Below are positions 52,447-61,430 of a stretch of 64,000 bases of DNA, one piece after another. Source of the stretch: JAFCCL01 sp041645325 (GTDB taxonomy: Archaea; Iainarchaeota; Iainarchaeia; Iainarchaeales; GCA-2688035). The position numbers and the translations under genes were made by a program. Numbering within the stretch: position 1 is the stretch's first letter; each line of letters begins with the position of its first letter. The stretch spans positions 14,538-78,537 of the forward strand of contig JBAZQI010000002.1 in assembly GCA_041645325.1 (NCBI GenBank). The letters are read 5' to 3'. Below the pieces are notes generated by a model. The model saw only the letters and a list, made by a program, of their open reading frames with translations. It was not told where the DNA came from and did not search any database.

Positions 52447-53370
52447 TTAAATCTCCCCCGCGAGGTATCTCAGGGCTTTTTGCTTGTAGGCCTTGGCGCC
52501 CTCTGTCTTTGGCCTGAAATTTTTCACAAGGACATCCATGTCCGCCTTGCATTCCAAGCCATGAGCAAAAAACTTTTCTGCTATTTCAATTGCCCAGGGA
52601 CTTCTTTCCTCGAGGGCTGCGATAAACACCTTGGTTTCCGCCATGTACTTTTCAAGTGTGGGCAGGACTTCCTTTGGGTAATACTGCTTTGCAGGAATCG
52701 TGTCAATTGGCTTTCTGTCCCTGTAGATTCCCGGGTTTTCTCCGTACATTATTTCGTCCCTCGCGTCCTTCAGGATGAGCCATATCTTTGCTTCCCTCTC
52801 GGCTTCCTGTCTGGAAATCCCCCTTTCTTGCATTACTGCCGCCATTTGCCTGAAGCGCCTGACTCTGTCGGGAAGCTCGGCATTTGCAGCGCATGTCCTG
52901 AATACGCCCCATGCGCCGTTCTCATCCAGCCTGTCTCCAAAGAACACGGCGTCCTTGACCGGGTCAGACAGTTTTCTTTTTCCGCCTTTTACGGCCGGCA
53001 CTCCGTGGAAGGCCATTGCCCCCGTTATCCTACCCCTTGTCCTTTTTCCAACCCTGTCCCTGAGCATTTCTCCCGTTCTTTTTGCAGACGCAAGGCCGTG
53101 TTCCTTTCCAGTTCTCACCAGGTCGTGGCCTATTGCGCCAAGCTCCCCGAGGTTCATTTGTTTTTGGGTCGCCCCGATTTTTTCGAGGTACCACCTTGCG
53201 TTCCTCGCCACATTCAATTGGTGTGAAATGCCGTGAGCCGGCATTTTCCTGACCCTTCTTGCGTTTGCTCTCCGCAAAGCACCGAGTAAAAAAGCCTTTC
53301 TTTCGCTGTGCATTTCGTTGTGCTTGAGTACACTCTGTCCTTTGGGGTTGACTCGCTTTCTTTTGTCCAT
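52447..53370 (-). CDS. HD-domain hydrolase, probable metal-dependent phosphohydrolase
   Basis: 307 residues. The HD signature is present: HGISHQLNVARNARWYLEK gives the first His ligands, GAIGHDLVRTGKEHG the HD pair, and AFHGVP and FFGDRLD supply further ligands. This is the helical core of the HD superfamily (nucleotide phosphohydrolases). The basic N-terminus (MDKRKRVNPKGQSVLKHNEM) is not part of the usual domain. Substrate is unknown. Followed by HicBA and preceded by Bud32 without obvious operon ties. Confidence 0.75.
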   Translation of the reverse strand: MDKRKRVNPKGQSVLKHNEMHSERKAFLLGALRRANARRVRKMPAHGISHQLNVARNARWYLEKIGATQKQMNLGELGAIGHDLVRTGKEHGLASAKRTGEMLRDRVGKRTRGRITGAMAFHGVPAVKGGKRKLSDPVKDAVFFGDRLDENGAWGVFRTCAANAELPDRVRRFRQMAAVMQERGISRQEAEREAKIWLILKDARDEIMYGENPGIYRDRKPIDTIPAKQYYPKEVLPTLEKYMAETKVFIAALEERSPWAIEIAEKFFAHGLECKADMDVLVKNFRPKTEGAKAYKQKALRYLAGEI

Positions 53371-53417
53371 AGTAAAAACTGCTTTCCCCTGCTATATTAA
53401 GCTTGGCTTTTGGAATT

Positions 53418-54020
53418 TCAATGGTACCTTACCCTTGCCTCAACCTTTTCCATTTGCCCCAGAACATCCTTTTTGCCGCCTTTTGCAAGATAGCCTTCCA
53501 GAATTAGTTCCCAGCCTTTGGGCATGAGTTCACAGTGGGTTGCCTCAAAGGTCTTTTTGAAAACAAGCAAATCAACAGCCTTGTCCTCTGCCTTGGCAGA
53601 GCTTTTTCCAAGGCCAAAGTCAATAAAGTAAAGCTCTCCGCCTTTCACAAGAATGTTGCTTGTAGTAAGGTCGCCATGAACCAGATTTGATTCGTGCATT
53701 AATGCAATGATTTCCCCAACCTGCCTGCACAATTCAATGTTCTCTTTTTCCAGAACGTCCTTTAGGCGTTTTCCTTCAATGAACTCCATTGCAATTTCTT
53801 TTTTGCCTTTGTCAATGCCATAAATCATCGGTGTTTTCACGCCAATGCTTCTTGCCTTCCTCAAAAGGCTTGCTTCGCTGTTCGTCCTCGTGCTCCTGAG
53901 CAAATCGTCAAGCTCTTTGCACCTGTAGCCCTTTGGAACGCGCTGTTTCAAAAGTGCCGGCTTTCCCTCAAATTCTGTTTTGAAAAGCTTTGCCTCTGCT
54001 CCCTGTGCAATGAGTTTCAT
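53418..54020 (-). CDS. bud32: KEOPS subunit Bud32, atypical protein kinase/ATPase
   Basis: 200 residues from MKLIAQGAEAKLFKTEFEGK. Part of the KEOPS complex that makes t6A on tRNA. Minimal kinase: GAEAKLF nucleotide loop, KQRVPKGYR with the Bud32-specific Lys, HGDLTTSN catalytic loop and DFGLGK. The C-terminal tail is basic and short. Kae1 is not fused and not in the window. It follows valS by 11 bases, likely one transcript. Pcc1 is missing from its usual place near uS15. Confidence 0.92.
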   Translation of the reverse strand: MKLIAQGAEAKLFKTEFEGKPALLKQRVPKGYRCKELDDLLRSTRTNSEASLLRKARSIGVKTPMIYGIDKGKKEIAMEFIEGKRLKDVLEKENIELCRQVGEIIALMHESNLVHGDLTTSNILVKGGELYFIDFGLGKSSAKAEDKAVDLLVFKKTFEATHCELMPKGWELILEGYLAKGGKKDVLGQMEKVEARVRYH

Positions 54021-54031
54021 AAAAACCAGTT

Positions 54032-56422
54032 TTAATAGCAAAGTTCAACCCTGAACTCTTTTGCCTTTTTTATCTCAAGGGCCTGAACAGCCATTGTCCT
54101 CTTTATTGCTTCTTCACCGAGGCGCAGCCTTTCCGGCTCTTCAACGGAAACAATTGCCTTTGCAACAGGCGCATTCAGGGGTTTTCTTGCATCGCTTTTC
54201 TGCTTTCTCATTTCTGCCACAGCCTGGTTTATCAGCGCGCCTGTTTTTTCGGCTTCCTCATCAATGAAACTTTCATCAGCTTCAGGCCATTTCTCCAAGC
54301 TTACGCTCTTGCCAGCAAGCATTTCCTTAAAATTTGCGTGCGCAATTTCTTCAGCAGTGTGCGGCAGGAAAGGCGTGAGCAAGAGAAGCGTTTTCCAGGC
54401 AACCTCACGCAGCACTGCAGCCGCAATCTTTCCGGTTTCATCTTCCTTGCAGTAAACCCTTGTTTTCACTTCTTCAATGTAAAAGTCCGCGAATTCAAGC
54501 CAGAAAAAGTTCCTGGCAGGGTTAAGGCACTTGCTGAACTCAAAGTTTTCAAAGGCCTCTGTGCACTCCTTTATGGTGCGGTTCAGCCTGCTCAAAATAG
54601 CCTTGTCTTCAGGCAAAAGCTTTTTCCTGTCAATCTTTTCGGTCTTCACGCCCTTGGTTGCCATTGCCACAAAGTTGTTTGCGTTCAGCATTTTTGTCAC
54701 AAACTTTTTGCCTGCAACCATTTCTTTTTCCTGGAACGGCACATCTTCGCCCAAAACAGGCAGGCCTGCCCAGTACCTCAGGGCATCTGCACAGTACTTT
54801 GAGGTCATTTCCTCCGGCTTCACGACATTGCCCAGGCTTTTTGACATTTTCTTGCCGTGCGGGTCAAGCGCCCAGCCGTTTATCGTGATTGTTTTCCAGG
54901 GCAGCTCATGCTGGTGGAACAACGCCTTTACAATTGTGTTGAATGCCCACAATGCTATTATGTCATGGCCCTGGGGCCTCAAGTCCATTGGGAACATTTT
55001 TTTGAAGAAAGCCTTGTCCTCAACCCATTTGCAGTTAATCTGCGGCGTCAGGCTGCTTGTGAACCATGTGTCAAACGTGTCCTTTTCCCCCTCAAAGTCC
55101 TGGCAGCCGCATTTGCATTTTCGCAGAGGCTTGTCCTTGAGCGGGTCAACAGGCAATTGCTTTTCATCAGCCAAAACAACCGAACCGCATTTTTTGCAGT
55201 ACCAAACAGGGAACGGTATGCCGTAATACCTTTGCCTTGAAATATTCCAATCCCATTTCAGTCCATTGATCCAATTATCAAGCCTTTTCCGCATGTATGC
55301 CGGAACCCATTGCAGTTGCCCTGCTTTTGCAATAAATTCATCCCGCAGGTCGAGATAGCGGATAAACCACTGCTTTGCCGTGAGTATTTCAATCGGCGTC
55401 TTGCATCTCTCATGCACATTTACAACATGCTTTATAGGCTCCTGCTTTATCAAATGCCCGCTCTTTTTCAACTCCCCAATTATCTTCTCTCTTGCTTCTT
55501 TTGTCCTCAATCCCCGCAAAATGCCGGCTTTTTCATTGAATGTTCCATCCTTGTCAATTATTTCAATTACAGGCAAATTCGTTTCAAGAATCCATTCAAC
55601 ATCATCAAGGTCGCCAAAAGTGCAGTGGTATACTGCGCCTGTCCCAAATTCAGGGTCAACACCCTTGTTTGCAAAAACCTTTACCGTCCTGCCGTTAGTG
55701 AATGGAATCTTTACTTCTTTTCCGATGAAGCGCTGGTATCTTTTGTCATCCGGGTGAACGTGCACTGCAACGCATGCAGGCATCAATTCAGGCCTTGTTG
55801 TTGCAATTGTTATCTTTTCCCCATCGGTTGTTTCGAATTGAATATAATTGAAGCTGCTTTCCTCCTCCCTGTCCTCCAGCTCAGCCTGGGATATTGCGGT
55901 AGCGCAGTTCGGGCACCACATCGCCGGCGCGTCTTTTTGGTAAAGCCTTTCCTGCCTGTGCAAATCCAAAAAGCTGTATTGCGCGGTTTTTCTTGCCAAT
56001 TTGTCAATGGTCCTGTAAAGAAGGCTCCAGTCAATGCTCAAGCCAATGCTTTTGAATGCGGCGAGCATTTTTGCCTCTTCTTCGGCTGTGCCCTCCAAAA
56101 CTATTTTTATGAATTCGTCCCTTGAAAAGTTTTTTTGCTTTATGCCCCTCTTCTTTTCAACCATCAAGGCCGTGGCCAATCCGTTGTTGTCAAAGCCGAA
56201 CGGGTGAAAAACCTCAAAGCCGCGCATTTTCTTGTAGCGTGCAATGAAGTCCTGCTGTGTGAATGCAAAGGCATGGCCCAGGTGCATTGTGCCTGAGACA
56301 GTCGGCGGCGGCGAGTCAACACTGTAAACCTTTTTCCTGCTTTTTGCATCAAACTTGTAGATTTGCTCGCTTTCCCAGTACTTTTGCCACTTTTTTTCCA
56401 TTTCCTGCAAATCCAAAGCCAT
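54032..56422 (-). CDS. valS: Valyl-tRNA synthetase
   Basis: 796 residues from MALDLQEMEKKWQKYWESEQ, class I. HLGHA in PPPTVSGTMHLGHA near residue 46 and KKMSKSLGN near 520 form the active site. The editing domain lies between (TTRPELMPACVAV, DPEFGTGAVYHC) and a zinc-type CKKCGSV...CKCGC knuckle near 425. The C-terminal tRNA-binding helices are present and the family's optional terminal coiled coil is short or absent, as usual in archaea. Operon with bud32. Confidence 0.95.
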   Translation of the reverse strand: MALDLQEMEKKWQKYWESEQIYKFDAKSRKKVYSVDSPPPTVSGTMHLGHAFAFTQQDFIARYKKMRGFEVFHPFGFDNNGLATALMVEKKRGIKQKNFSRDEFIKIVLEGTAEEEAKMLAAFKSIGLSIDWSLLYRTIDKLARKTAQYSFLDLHRQERLYQKDAPAMWCPNCATAISQAELEDREEESSFNYIQFETTDGEKITIATTRPELMPACVAVHVHPDDKRYQRFIGKEVKIPFTNGRTVKVFANKGVDPEFGTGAVYHCTFGDLDDVEWILETNLPVIEIIDKDGTFNEKAGILRGLRTKEAREKIIGELKKSGHLIKQEPIKHVVNVHERCKTPIEILTAKQWFIRYLDLRDEFIAKAGQLQWVPAYMRKRLDNWINGLKWDWNISRQRYYGIPFPVWYCKKCGSVVLADEKQLPVDPLKDKPLRKCKCGCQDFEGEKDTFDTWFTSSLTPQINCKWVEDKAFFKKMFPMDLRPQGHDIIALWAFNTIVKALFHQHELPWKTITINGWALDPHGKKMSKSLGNVVKPEEMTSKYCADALRYWAGLPVLGEDVPFQEKEMVAGKKFVTKMLNANNFVAMATKGVKTEKIDRKKLLPEDKAILSRLNRTIKECTEAFENFEFSKCLNPARNFFWLEFADFYIEEVKTRVYCKEDETGKIAAAVLREVAWKTLLLLTPFLPHTAEEIAHANFKEMLAGKSVSLEKWPEADESFIDEEAEKTGALINQAVAEMRKQKSDARKPLNAPVAKAIVSVEEPERLRLGEEAIKRTMAVQALEIKKAKEFRVELCY

Positions 56423-56543
56423 GCCAGCCAAACCCCTTAAATCGCCTTTAGAGAAATTCGGAAGGAAATTAATTTAAAGGCAATTTAAGGCGCCTTTGCG
56501 CAGGAGGGATAAGAATAAAAACCGCGCAATCCTATTTATGCCT

Positions 56544-57197
56544 ATGGCCTCTTTTAAGGTTTTCAAGGCAGGCACTTTTGCCCTCACAATAATTGCGGTT
56601 TTGCTCGCTTTCCTGGTTTATGCGACCCTGCCGCCAGCAGTGCCAACTCACTGGAACATGTGGGGCGAAGTTGACGGCTTTGGCCCAAGCTGGTTCGCAG
56701 CCTTCCTTATTCCAATCATGATGGTTTTTGTGCTTTTGCTGTTCGTAATAATTCCCATAATCGAGGTTTTCAAGAAAAACCTTCATTCCTTTGAAAGGCA
56801 ATACTGGATTCTCGGCTATGCAATACAATTGTTCTTCCTGCTTTTTTTTGCAATAACCCTTTTGCCAGACTATGGCTATGTATTCAACTTCAACCAGCTT
56901 TTCATGCTGCCAATGGCAATGCTTTTCATAACAATCGGCGTTTTGCTGCCTTCATTCAAAAGAAACTTTCTTGTCGGCATAAGGACTCCCTGGACGCTTG
57001 CCAATGACACAGTGTGGAAAAAAACCCATGATCTAGGCGGAAAAGCATTCATACTCGCAGGCTTTGCCCTGCTCATAAGCCTGCCTTTCCCAAACGCAAT
57101 CTTTTTCGTTCTCATTGCCGATGTAATCCTTGTTCTTGCCGCAACAGTCCTGTACTCCTACCTTGAATACAGGAAAAACCCAAAAGCAGACCTATAA
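56544..57197 (+). CDS. SdpI/DUF1648-family membrane protein
   Basis: 217 residues from MASFKVFKAGTFALTIIAVL (a Met two codons upstream is possible). About six TM helices. The signature LPPAVPTHWNMWGEVDGFGP (DUF1648) comes after TM1, and the SdpI-like part contains NFLVGIRTPWTLANDTVWKKTHDLGG. In Bacillus SdpI protects against a toxin, but archaeal members are mostly uncharacterised, so no immunity role is claimed. Followed by hairpin array E. Confidence 0.8.
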   Translation: MASFKVFKAGTFALTIIAVLLAFLVYATLPPAVPTHWNMWGEVDGFGPSWFAAFLIPIMMVFVLLLFVIIPIIEVFKKNLHSFERQYWILGYAIQLFFLLFFAITLLPDYGYVFNFNQLFMLPMAMLFITIGVLLPSFKRNFLVGIRTPWTLANDTVWKKTHDLGGKAFILAGFALLISLPFPNAIFFVLIADVILVLAATVLYSYLEYRKNPKADL

Positions 57198-57355
57198 AAG
57201 CCTTTTTGCCTCACGGCAAAAAGCCTTGGGAAAGAAAGAAGCCTTTTTTGCTTGGGCAAAAAAGCCTTGGGAAAACCAAAACATAGAAAAGCAAAAGCTT
57301 TTCGTGCCTCGTACCCTGCAGGGTACTCGGTCGCTGTTGCGATTTTAAGCCTTTT
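57198..57355. repeat. Intergenic hairpin array E (CCTTGGGAA family)
   Basis: Downstream of the SdpI-like gene and facing the 3' side of dnaJ. CCTTTTTGCC/GGCAAAAAG-type stem (57209-57234) then CCTTGGGAA (57224-57232), GCCTTTTTTGC..GCAAAAAAGCC (57241-57265) then CCTTGGGAA again (57265-57273), AAAAGC/GCTTTT, and CGTACCCTGCAGGGTACTCGG, of which 57306-57330 matches 5124-5148 with one mismatch. Confidence 0.8.
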
Positions 57356-57363
57356 TTGCCCTG

Positions 57364-57543
57364 CTACATGCAGAAGCAAAGTTTTAGCGCCCTCTTGATT
57401 GCTCCCGAAATTAATTCCTTACTATTTTTTACTATTTCAGATAGGATTGGTACTATTATCTGGTTTACTTTTTCTGATTCTATCTCCGATATTATACCTC
57501 TGATATTTTCACTTATATTATCCCCTCCTATAGGGGAGAACAA
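57364..57543 (-). CDS. Doubtful 59-aa ORF downstream of dnaJ
   Basis: On the minus strand a frame from TTG 57543 reads MFSPIGGDNISENIRGIISE, then EIESEKVNQIIVPILSEIVK and a basic end. It is amphipathic with an Ile/Ser/Glu periodicity and uses many ATA and AGT codons unlike neighbours. There is no ATG and no good SD, only an AT-rich stretch upstream. It may be a gene remnant or chance. This and array E fill the 395-base gap between the SdpI-like gene and dnaJ. Confidence 0.22.
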   Translation of the reverse strand: MFSPIGGDNISENIRGIISEIESEKVNQIIVPILSEIVKNSKELISGAIKRALKLCFCM

Positions 57544-57592
57544 GAGGGCTAAAACTTTTACCTTAATTTTATTAAGTATTTCTTCGCTTTCC

Positions 57593-58744
57593 CTACCCGA
57601 ACTTTTTCTTCACTTTTTCAAAAAAGCCTTTCCTTTCTTTTTTCAATGCGTCTTCTTTTGCAAGCTCTTCAAAAAGCTTCCTCTGCCTTGCGCTCATTTT
57701 TTTCGGCGTCTGCACAATAACCTTGACATACTCGTCTCCAAAGCCCTGTTCTTCCAGCTTTTTTATGCCCTTGCCCCTGAGCCTGAAAATCGTTCCGGCT
57801 TGCGTGGCAGGAGGAATGTTTACCGTTGCCTCGCCCTTCAAGGTGGGAACGTCAAGCATTGTTCCAAGTGCAGCCTCGGAAAAGGAAATCGGCATTTCCG
57901 CAAAAATATCGGCGCCATCCCTCTTGAATACCCCGCTTGGCTCAACAAATATGACTGCAAACAGGTCACCTGCCTTTCCTCCCCTGATGCCTGCATTGCC
58001 CTCGCCCTGAAGCCTCAAATGGTTGCCTGTGTCAATTCCGGCAGGAATTTTTATCTTTATTTCGCGCCTTGCCTTGACCCTGCCTTTTCCCTCGCATTTC
58101 GCACATGCCCTCTTGAACACGCTTCCGGAACCATTGCATTTCGGGCAAATTCCCTGCGACACAAAAGAGCCGAATGGCGTGCGCCTGACCTGCCTTACCA
58201 CGCCTGAACCGCGGCACTGGCTGCATTCTTCCTCGCCAAAGCCGCCTTTGCCTTTGCATTCCCCGCAGTCTTCAATGCGCGAAACCAAAACTGTTTTTTC
58301 CGTGCCAAAAGCAGCTTCTTCAAAGCTAACTGTCAAATCAATCCTCAGGTTTGCGCCGCTTACAGGGCCTGCGCCTGCCCTTGTACCCTGTTGGCCAAAG
58401 GCCTGCCTGAGCATCTCGTCAATGCCGCCAAATCCGCCGAAGCTGGTCGAGCCAAAAATATCGCCAAAATCAAAATCAAAGTCGCGCCCTCCACCCCTAA
58501 ATCCCTGAAAGCCCTGGAACCCTTCGGCCGCGTGCCCGAACTGGTCATAGTTTGCCTTTTTCTGCGGGTCGGAAAGTGTCTGGTAGGCCTCAAGGATTTC
58601 CTTGAACTTTTCCTCGGCACCGGCATCCTTGTTGAGGTCGGGATGGTATTTCTTGGCAAGGCTCTTATAAGCTGCCTTTGCCTCTTCAACGCCTGCCCCT
58701 TTCTTCAGGCCGAGAACATCATAATAATCGCGCTTTTCAGGCAT
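57593..58744 (-). CDS. dnaJ: Chaperone DnaJ (type I Hsp40)
   Basis: 383 residues. J domain with HPD in KYHPDLNKD (about residue 34), a Gly/Phe-rich region (QGFQGFRGGGRDFDFDFGD), four zinc motifs (CGECKGKG, CSQCRGSG, CPKCNGSG, CAKCEGKG) and the substrate-binding C-terminal domains. Co-chaperone of DnaK; last gene of the grpE-dnaK-dnaJ row, about 50 bases after dnaK. Bacterial-type system, acquired by archaea by transfer according to general knowledge. Confidence 0.95.
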   Translation of the reverse strand: MPEKRDYYDVLGLKKGAGVEEAKAAYKSLAKKYHPDLNKDAGAEEKFKEILEAYQTLSDPQKKANYDQFGHAAEGFQGFQGFRGGGRDFDFDFGDIFGSTSFGGFGGIDEMLRQAFGQQGTRAGAGPVSGANLRIDLTVSFEEAAFGTEKTVLVSRIEDCGECKGKGGFGEEECSQCRGSGVVRQVRRTPFGSFVSQGICPKCNGSGSVFKRACAKCEGKGRVKARREIKIKIPAGIDTGNHLRLQGEGNAGIRGGKAGDLFAVIFVEPSGVFKRDGADIFAEMPISFSEAALGTMLDVPTLKGEATVNIPPATQAGTIFRLRGKGIKKLEEQGFGDEYVKVIVQTPKKMSARQRKLFEELAKEDALKKERKGFFEKVKKKFG

Positions 58745-58792
58745 TTGAACCAGTTAAAAGTATTTAAAAAAGAAATTAAAAAGGCAAGTTTT

Positions 58793-60682
58793 TCATTGCT
58801 TGCCCTTTTTCTTATCCTCGTCCTTTACTTCGTAATCGGCATCAACAACATTGTCATCTCCCTTGCCTTCATCTTCATCGCCGCCGTGCCTATGGCCAGC
58901 ATTCTGCTGTTCCCCCTGTTGCTGCTGCACATTCTTGTATATGTCGGAGCCAATCTGCTGCAATTCCGCATTCATTGCGTCCATTTTTTCCTTTATTGCC
59001 CCTATGTCCTTCGGCTCTTTTCCCAGCAGCTCTTTGAGCTCTTCGTTCTTCTTTTTCACGGAATCAAGCTTTGCCTGTTCAACCTTTTCCTTGAGGTCAA
59101 CAAGCATTTTTTCAGTGCTGTATGTCAGCGCATCGGCCTGGTTCACAATTTCAATCTCTTCCTTGCGCTTTTTGTCCTCTTCTGCATGCGCCTCCGCCTC
59201 TTTCTTCATTCTCTCTATCTCGGCGTCGTTGAGCTTCTGCGATGCAACTATTTTGATGCTTTGTTCCTTGTCTGTGCCCAGGTCCTTTGCCTTCACGTGG
59301 ACAATGCCGTTTGCGTCAATGTCAAACGTTACTTCTATCTGCGGAATGCCCCTTTGCGCAGGGGGAATGCCGACAAGCTGGAATCTCCCAAGGCTTTTGT
59401 TGTCCCTTGCCATTTCCCTCTCGCCCTGCAAAACATTTATGTCAACAGCAGGCTGGTTATCCGCAGCCGTGCTGAAAATCTGGCTTTTCTTGGTGGGAAT
59501 TGTGGTGTTCCTCGGAATGAGAGGCGTCCTTATGCCGCCAAGGGTCTCAATTCCCAAAGTCAGGGGCGTTACGTCAAGCAACAGCAGGTCCTTGACATCG
59601 CCGCTTAGCACGCCTGCCTGTATTGCCGCGCCCATCGCAACGCACTCCATCGGGTCAACACCCCTTTCAACCTTGGTACCCAGGATTTTTTCAACAAACT
59701 TCTGCATGACAGGCATTCTTGTGGGGCCGCCGACCATTATTATCTTGCCAATGTCGGCAGGCATGAGCTTTGCGTCCGCAAGCGCCTGCTGCAAAGGCTT
59801 TTCGCACCTTTTGATTATGGGGTCAACAAGCTGCTCAAGCTTTGACCTTGAAATCTTCATTGCCAAATGCTTAGGCCCGTTTGAATCAGCCGTAACATAT
59901 GGCAGGTTTATGTCGGTTTCAGCAACCGTTGAAAGCTCAATTTTTGCCTTTTCCGCGGCTTCCTTAAGCCTCTGCATTGCCATAATATCCTTTGTCAAAT
60001 CAACGGCCTGCTCTTTTTTGAATTCCGCGACAATATAATTCACAAGCGCTGCATCCATGTCAGTGCCGCCAAGCTGTGTATCCCCTGAAGTGCTCTTGAC
60101 CTCGAAGACACCGTCGCCGAACTCCATTATCGTAACATCAAGGGTTCCGCCGCCGAAATCAAACACCAGGATTTTCTGTTCCTTGCCCTGGTGCTTGTCA
60201 ATTCCGTAAGCCAAAGAGGCTGCCGTTGGCTCGTTTATTATCCTTATGACCTCAAGCCCAGCAATTTTTCCGGCGTCCTTTGTCGCTTGCCTCTGGTTGT
60301 CGTCAAAGTACGCAGGCACTGTGACAACCGCCTTTTCAACCCTGCTGCCCAAAAACTCTTCCGCGTCCTTTTTTATTTTCTGCAGAACAAACGCGCTGAG
60401 CTGCTGCGGCGTGTACTCTTTTCCAAATGCTTTGTACTTGAAATCAGTGCCCATTTTTCTCTTGAATGCAGTAAAAGTGTTTGCAGGGTTGCTCACAGCC
60501 TGCCTTTTTGCAGGCTCGCCCACAAGAACCTGCCCATCCTTTGTAAATGCAACATAGCTTGGGAATGCCTTGCCGTAAACGCTTGCCCCCTCCGCGCTTG
60601 GGACAATGCGCGGCTTTCCAGCCTCCAAAAATGCGGCAGCCGAGTTGCTGGTCCCAAGGTCCACACCTATAGTCTTTGACAT
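58793..60682 (-). CDS. dnaK: Chaperone DnaK (Hsp70)
   Basis: 629 residues. ATPase domain with IGVDLGTSNSAAAFLE at the start (a short-loop form), VFDFGGGTLDVTIM and VGGPTRMPVMQ; substrate domain with LLLLDVTPLTLGIETLGG; acidic-basic C-terminus (DEDKKKGKQ) without a eukaryotic EEVD. AAGGAGATGATATAA before the ATG is a strong SD. A 26-aa ORF lies between it and grpE. Confidence 0.97.
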   Translation of the reverse strand: MSKTIGVDLGTSNSAAAFLEAGKPRIVPSAEGASVYGKAFPSYVAFTKDGQVLVGEPAKRQAVSNPANTFTAFKRKMGTDFKYKAFGKEYTPQQLSAFVLQKIKKDAEEFLGSRVEKAVVTVPAYFDDNQRQATKDAGKIAGLEVIRIINEPTAASLAYGIDKHQGKEQKILVFDFGGGTLDVTIMEFGDGVFEVKSTSGDTQLGGTDMDAALVNYIVAEFKKEQAVDLTKDIMAMQRLKEAAEKAKIELSTVAETDINLPYVTADSNGPKHLAMKISRSKLEQLVDPIIKRCEKPLQQALADAKLMPADIGKIIMVGGPTRMPVMQKFVEKILGTKVERGVDPMECVAMGAAIQAGVLSGDVKDLLLLDVTPLTLGIETLGGIRTPLIPRNTTIPTKKSQIFSTAADNQPAVDINVLQGEREMARDNKSLGRFQLVGIPPAQRGIPQIEVTFDIDANGIVHVKAKDLGTDKEQSIKIVASQKLNDAEIERMKKEAEAHAEEDKKRKEEIEIVNQADALTYSTEKMLVDLKEKVEQAKLDSVKKKNEELKELLGKEPKDIGAIKEKMDAMNAELQQIGSDIYKNVQQQQGEQQNAGHRHGGDEDEGKGDDNVVDADYEVKDEDKKKGKQ

Positions 60683-60720
60683 TTATATCATCTCCTTTTT
60701 TTCAAGCATTTCCTTGTTTT

Positions 60721-60801
60721 TTATCCGCCGATAAACGGCTGTTCCGGGACAAATTCCTCCGGAACCTCAGTCGGGTTTGGGCCCGGTTTTTTAAAATTCA
60801 T
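60721..60801 (-). CDS. 26-aa Pro/Glu-rich microprotein coupled to grpE
   Basis: MNFKKPGPNPTEVPEEFVPE then QPFIGG. The ATG overlaps the grpE stop (ATGA), and the stop is about 40 bases before the dnaK start. Rich in Pro and Glu, so unstructured. Too short to prove; coupling and position argue for translation. It may instead only keep ribosomes moving between grpE and dnaK. Confidence 0.42.
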   Translation of the reverse strand: MNFKKPGPNPTEVPEEFVPEQPFIGG

Positions 60802-61403
60802 AATTTGTTCACCTTTACCTTTGCATGCCTCAAAACCCTTCCGTTCAGGGCATAACCTTTCTGCAACTCCTCCAGCACAATATCATCCCCTTTTTTCCCG
60901 TCCTTTTCCTGCATTACGCAATCCTCGAGCATTGGGTCAAACCTTTTCCCGATGCACTCAATCTCGCGCAGTCCATGCGCCTTAAGCACTGCAAGCAGCT
61001 GCTTTTTGACAAGTAGCATGCCATTCAAAGCATCCTGCTTTGAAACATTCTCCTGCCCCTTTAAATGCCTTTCCCCTGCATCAATGCTGTCAAGCAAAGG
61101 CAAAAGCTCTTTCACCAAAGAGGCGTTTGCAAACAAGGCAAAATCAAGCTTCTCCTTTTCAAGCCTTTTTCTGCTGTTCTCAAACTCGGCCTGAACGCGC
61201 TGCAACGTTTCCCTGATTTCCTCAAGCTCGCCCTTCACAAAGGCCTCGTGCTTTCCTGCCTCTTTTTCGCTGCAAGCAGCCCCGCCCTTTTTTCCCGGCT
61301 CAGTCTTTTCCTGCCCTTCCTTGCAGCCTTCCTCTTTCTTTTCCGGCAGTGCCTTCTCAGCTGATTCTACTTTTTTTTCCGCCTGTTCTTTTTTTTCCAT
61401 CAT
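60798..61403 (-). CDS. grpE: Nucleotide exchange factor GrpE
   Basis: 201 residues from MMEKKEQAEK. A long charged N-terminal coil (residues 1-65, Lys/Glu/Gly-rich with two cysteines), then the GrpE dimer helix (ELEEIRETLQRVQAEFENSR) and the beta domain (FDPMLEDCVMQEKDGKKGDD, YALNGRVLRHAKVKV). Releases ADP from DnaK. GGTG lies close to the two possible Met codons (61403 and 61400). Upstream is a 13-bp inverted repeat next to the promoter. Confidence 0.93.
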   Translation of the reverse strand: MMEKKEQAEKKVESAEKALPEKKEEGCKEGQEKTEPGKKGGAACSEKEAGKHEAFVKGELEEIRETLQRVQAEFENSRKRLEKEKLDFALFANASLVKELLPLLDSIDAGERHLKGQENVSKQDALNGMLLVKKQLLAVLKAHGLREIECIGKRFDPMLEDCVMQEKDGKKGDDIVLEELQKGYALNGRVLRHAKVKVNKL

Positions 61404-61430
61404 AACACCAATGGACAAAAACCCTTAAAC

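Noticed and set aside
55310..56125. 271-codon plus-strand frame
   Set aside because: Antisense to valS; no start signals.
57356..58207. Long plus-strand frame over the dnaJ 3' half
   Set aside because: Antisense shadow of a certain DnaJ gene with Cys/Phe-rich, non-protein-like composition.
58391..59608. 405-codon plus-strand frame
   Set aside because: Antisense to dnaK and the dnaJ start; dnaK is complete and conserved on the other strand.
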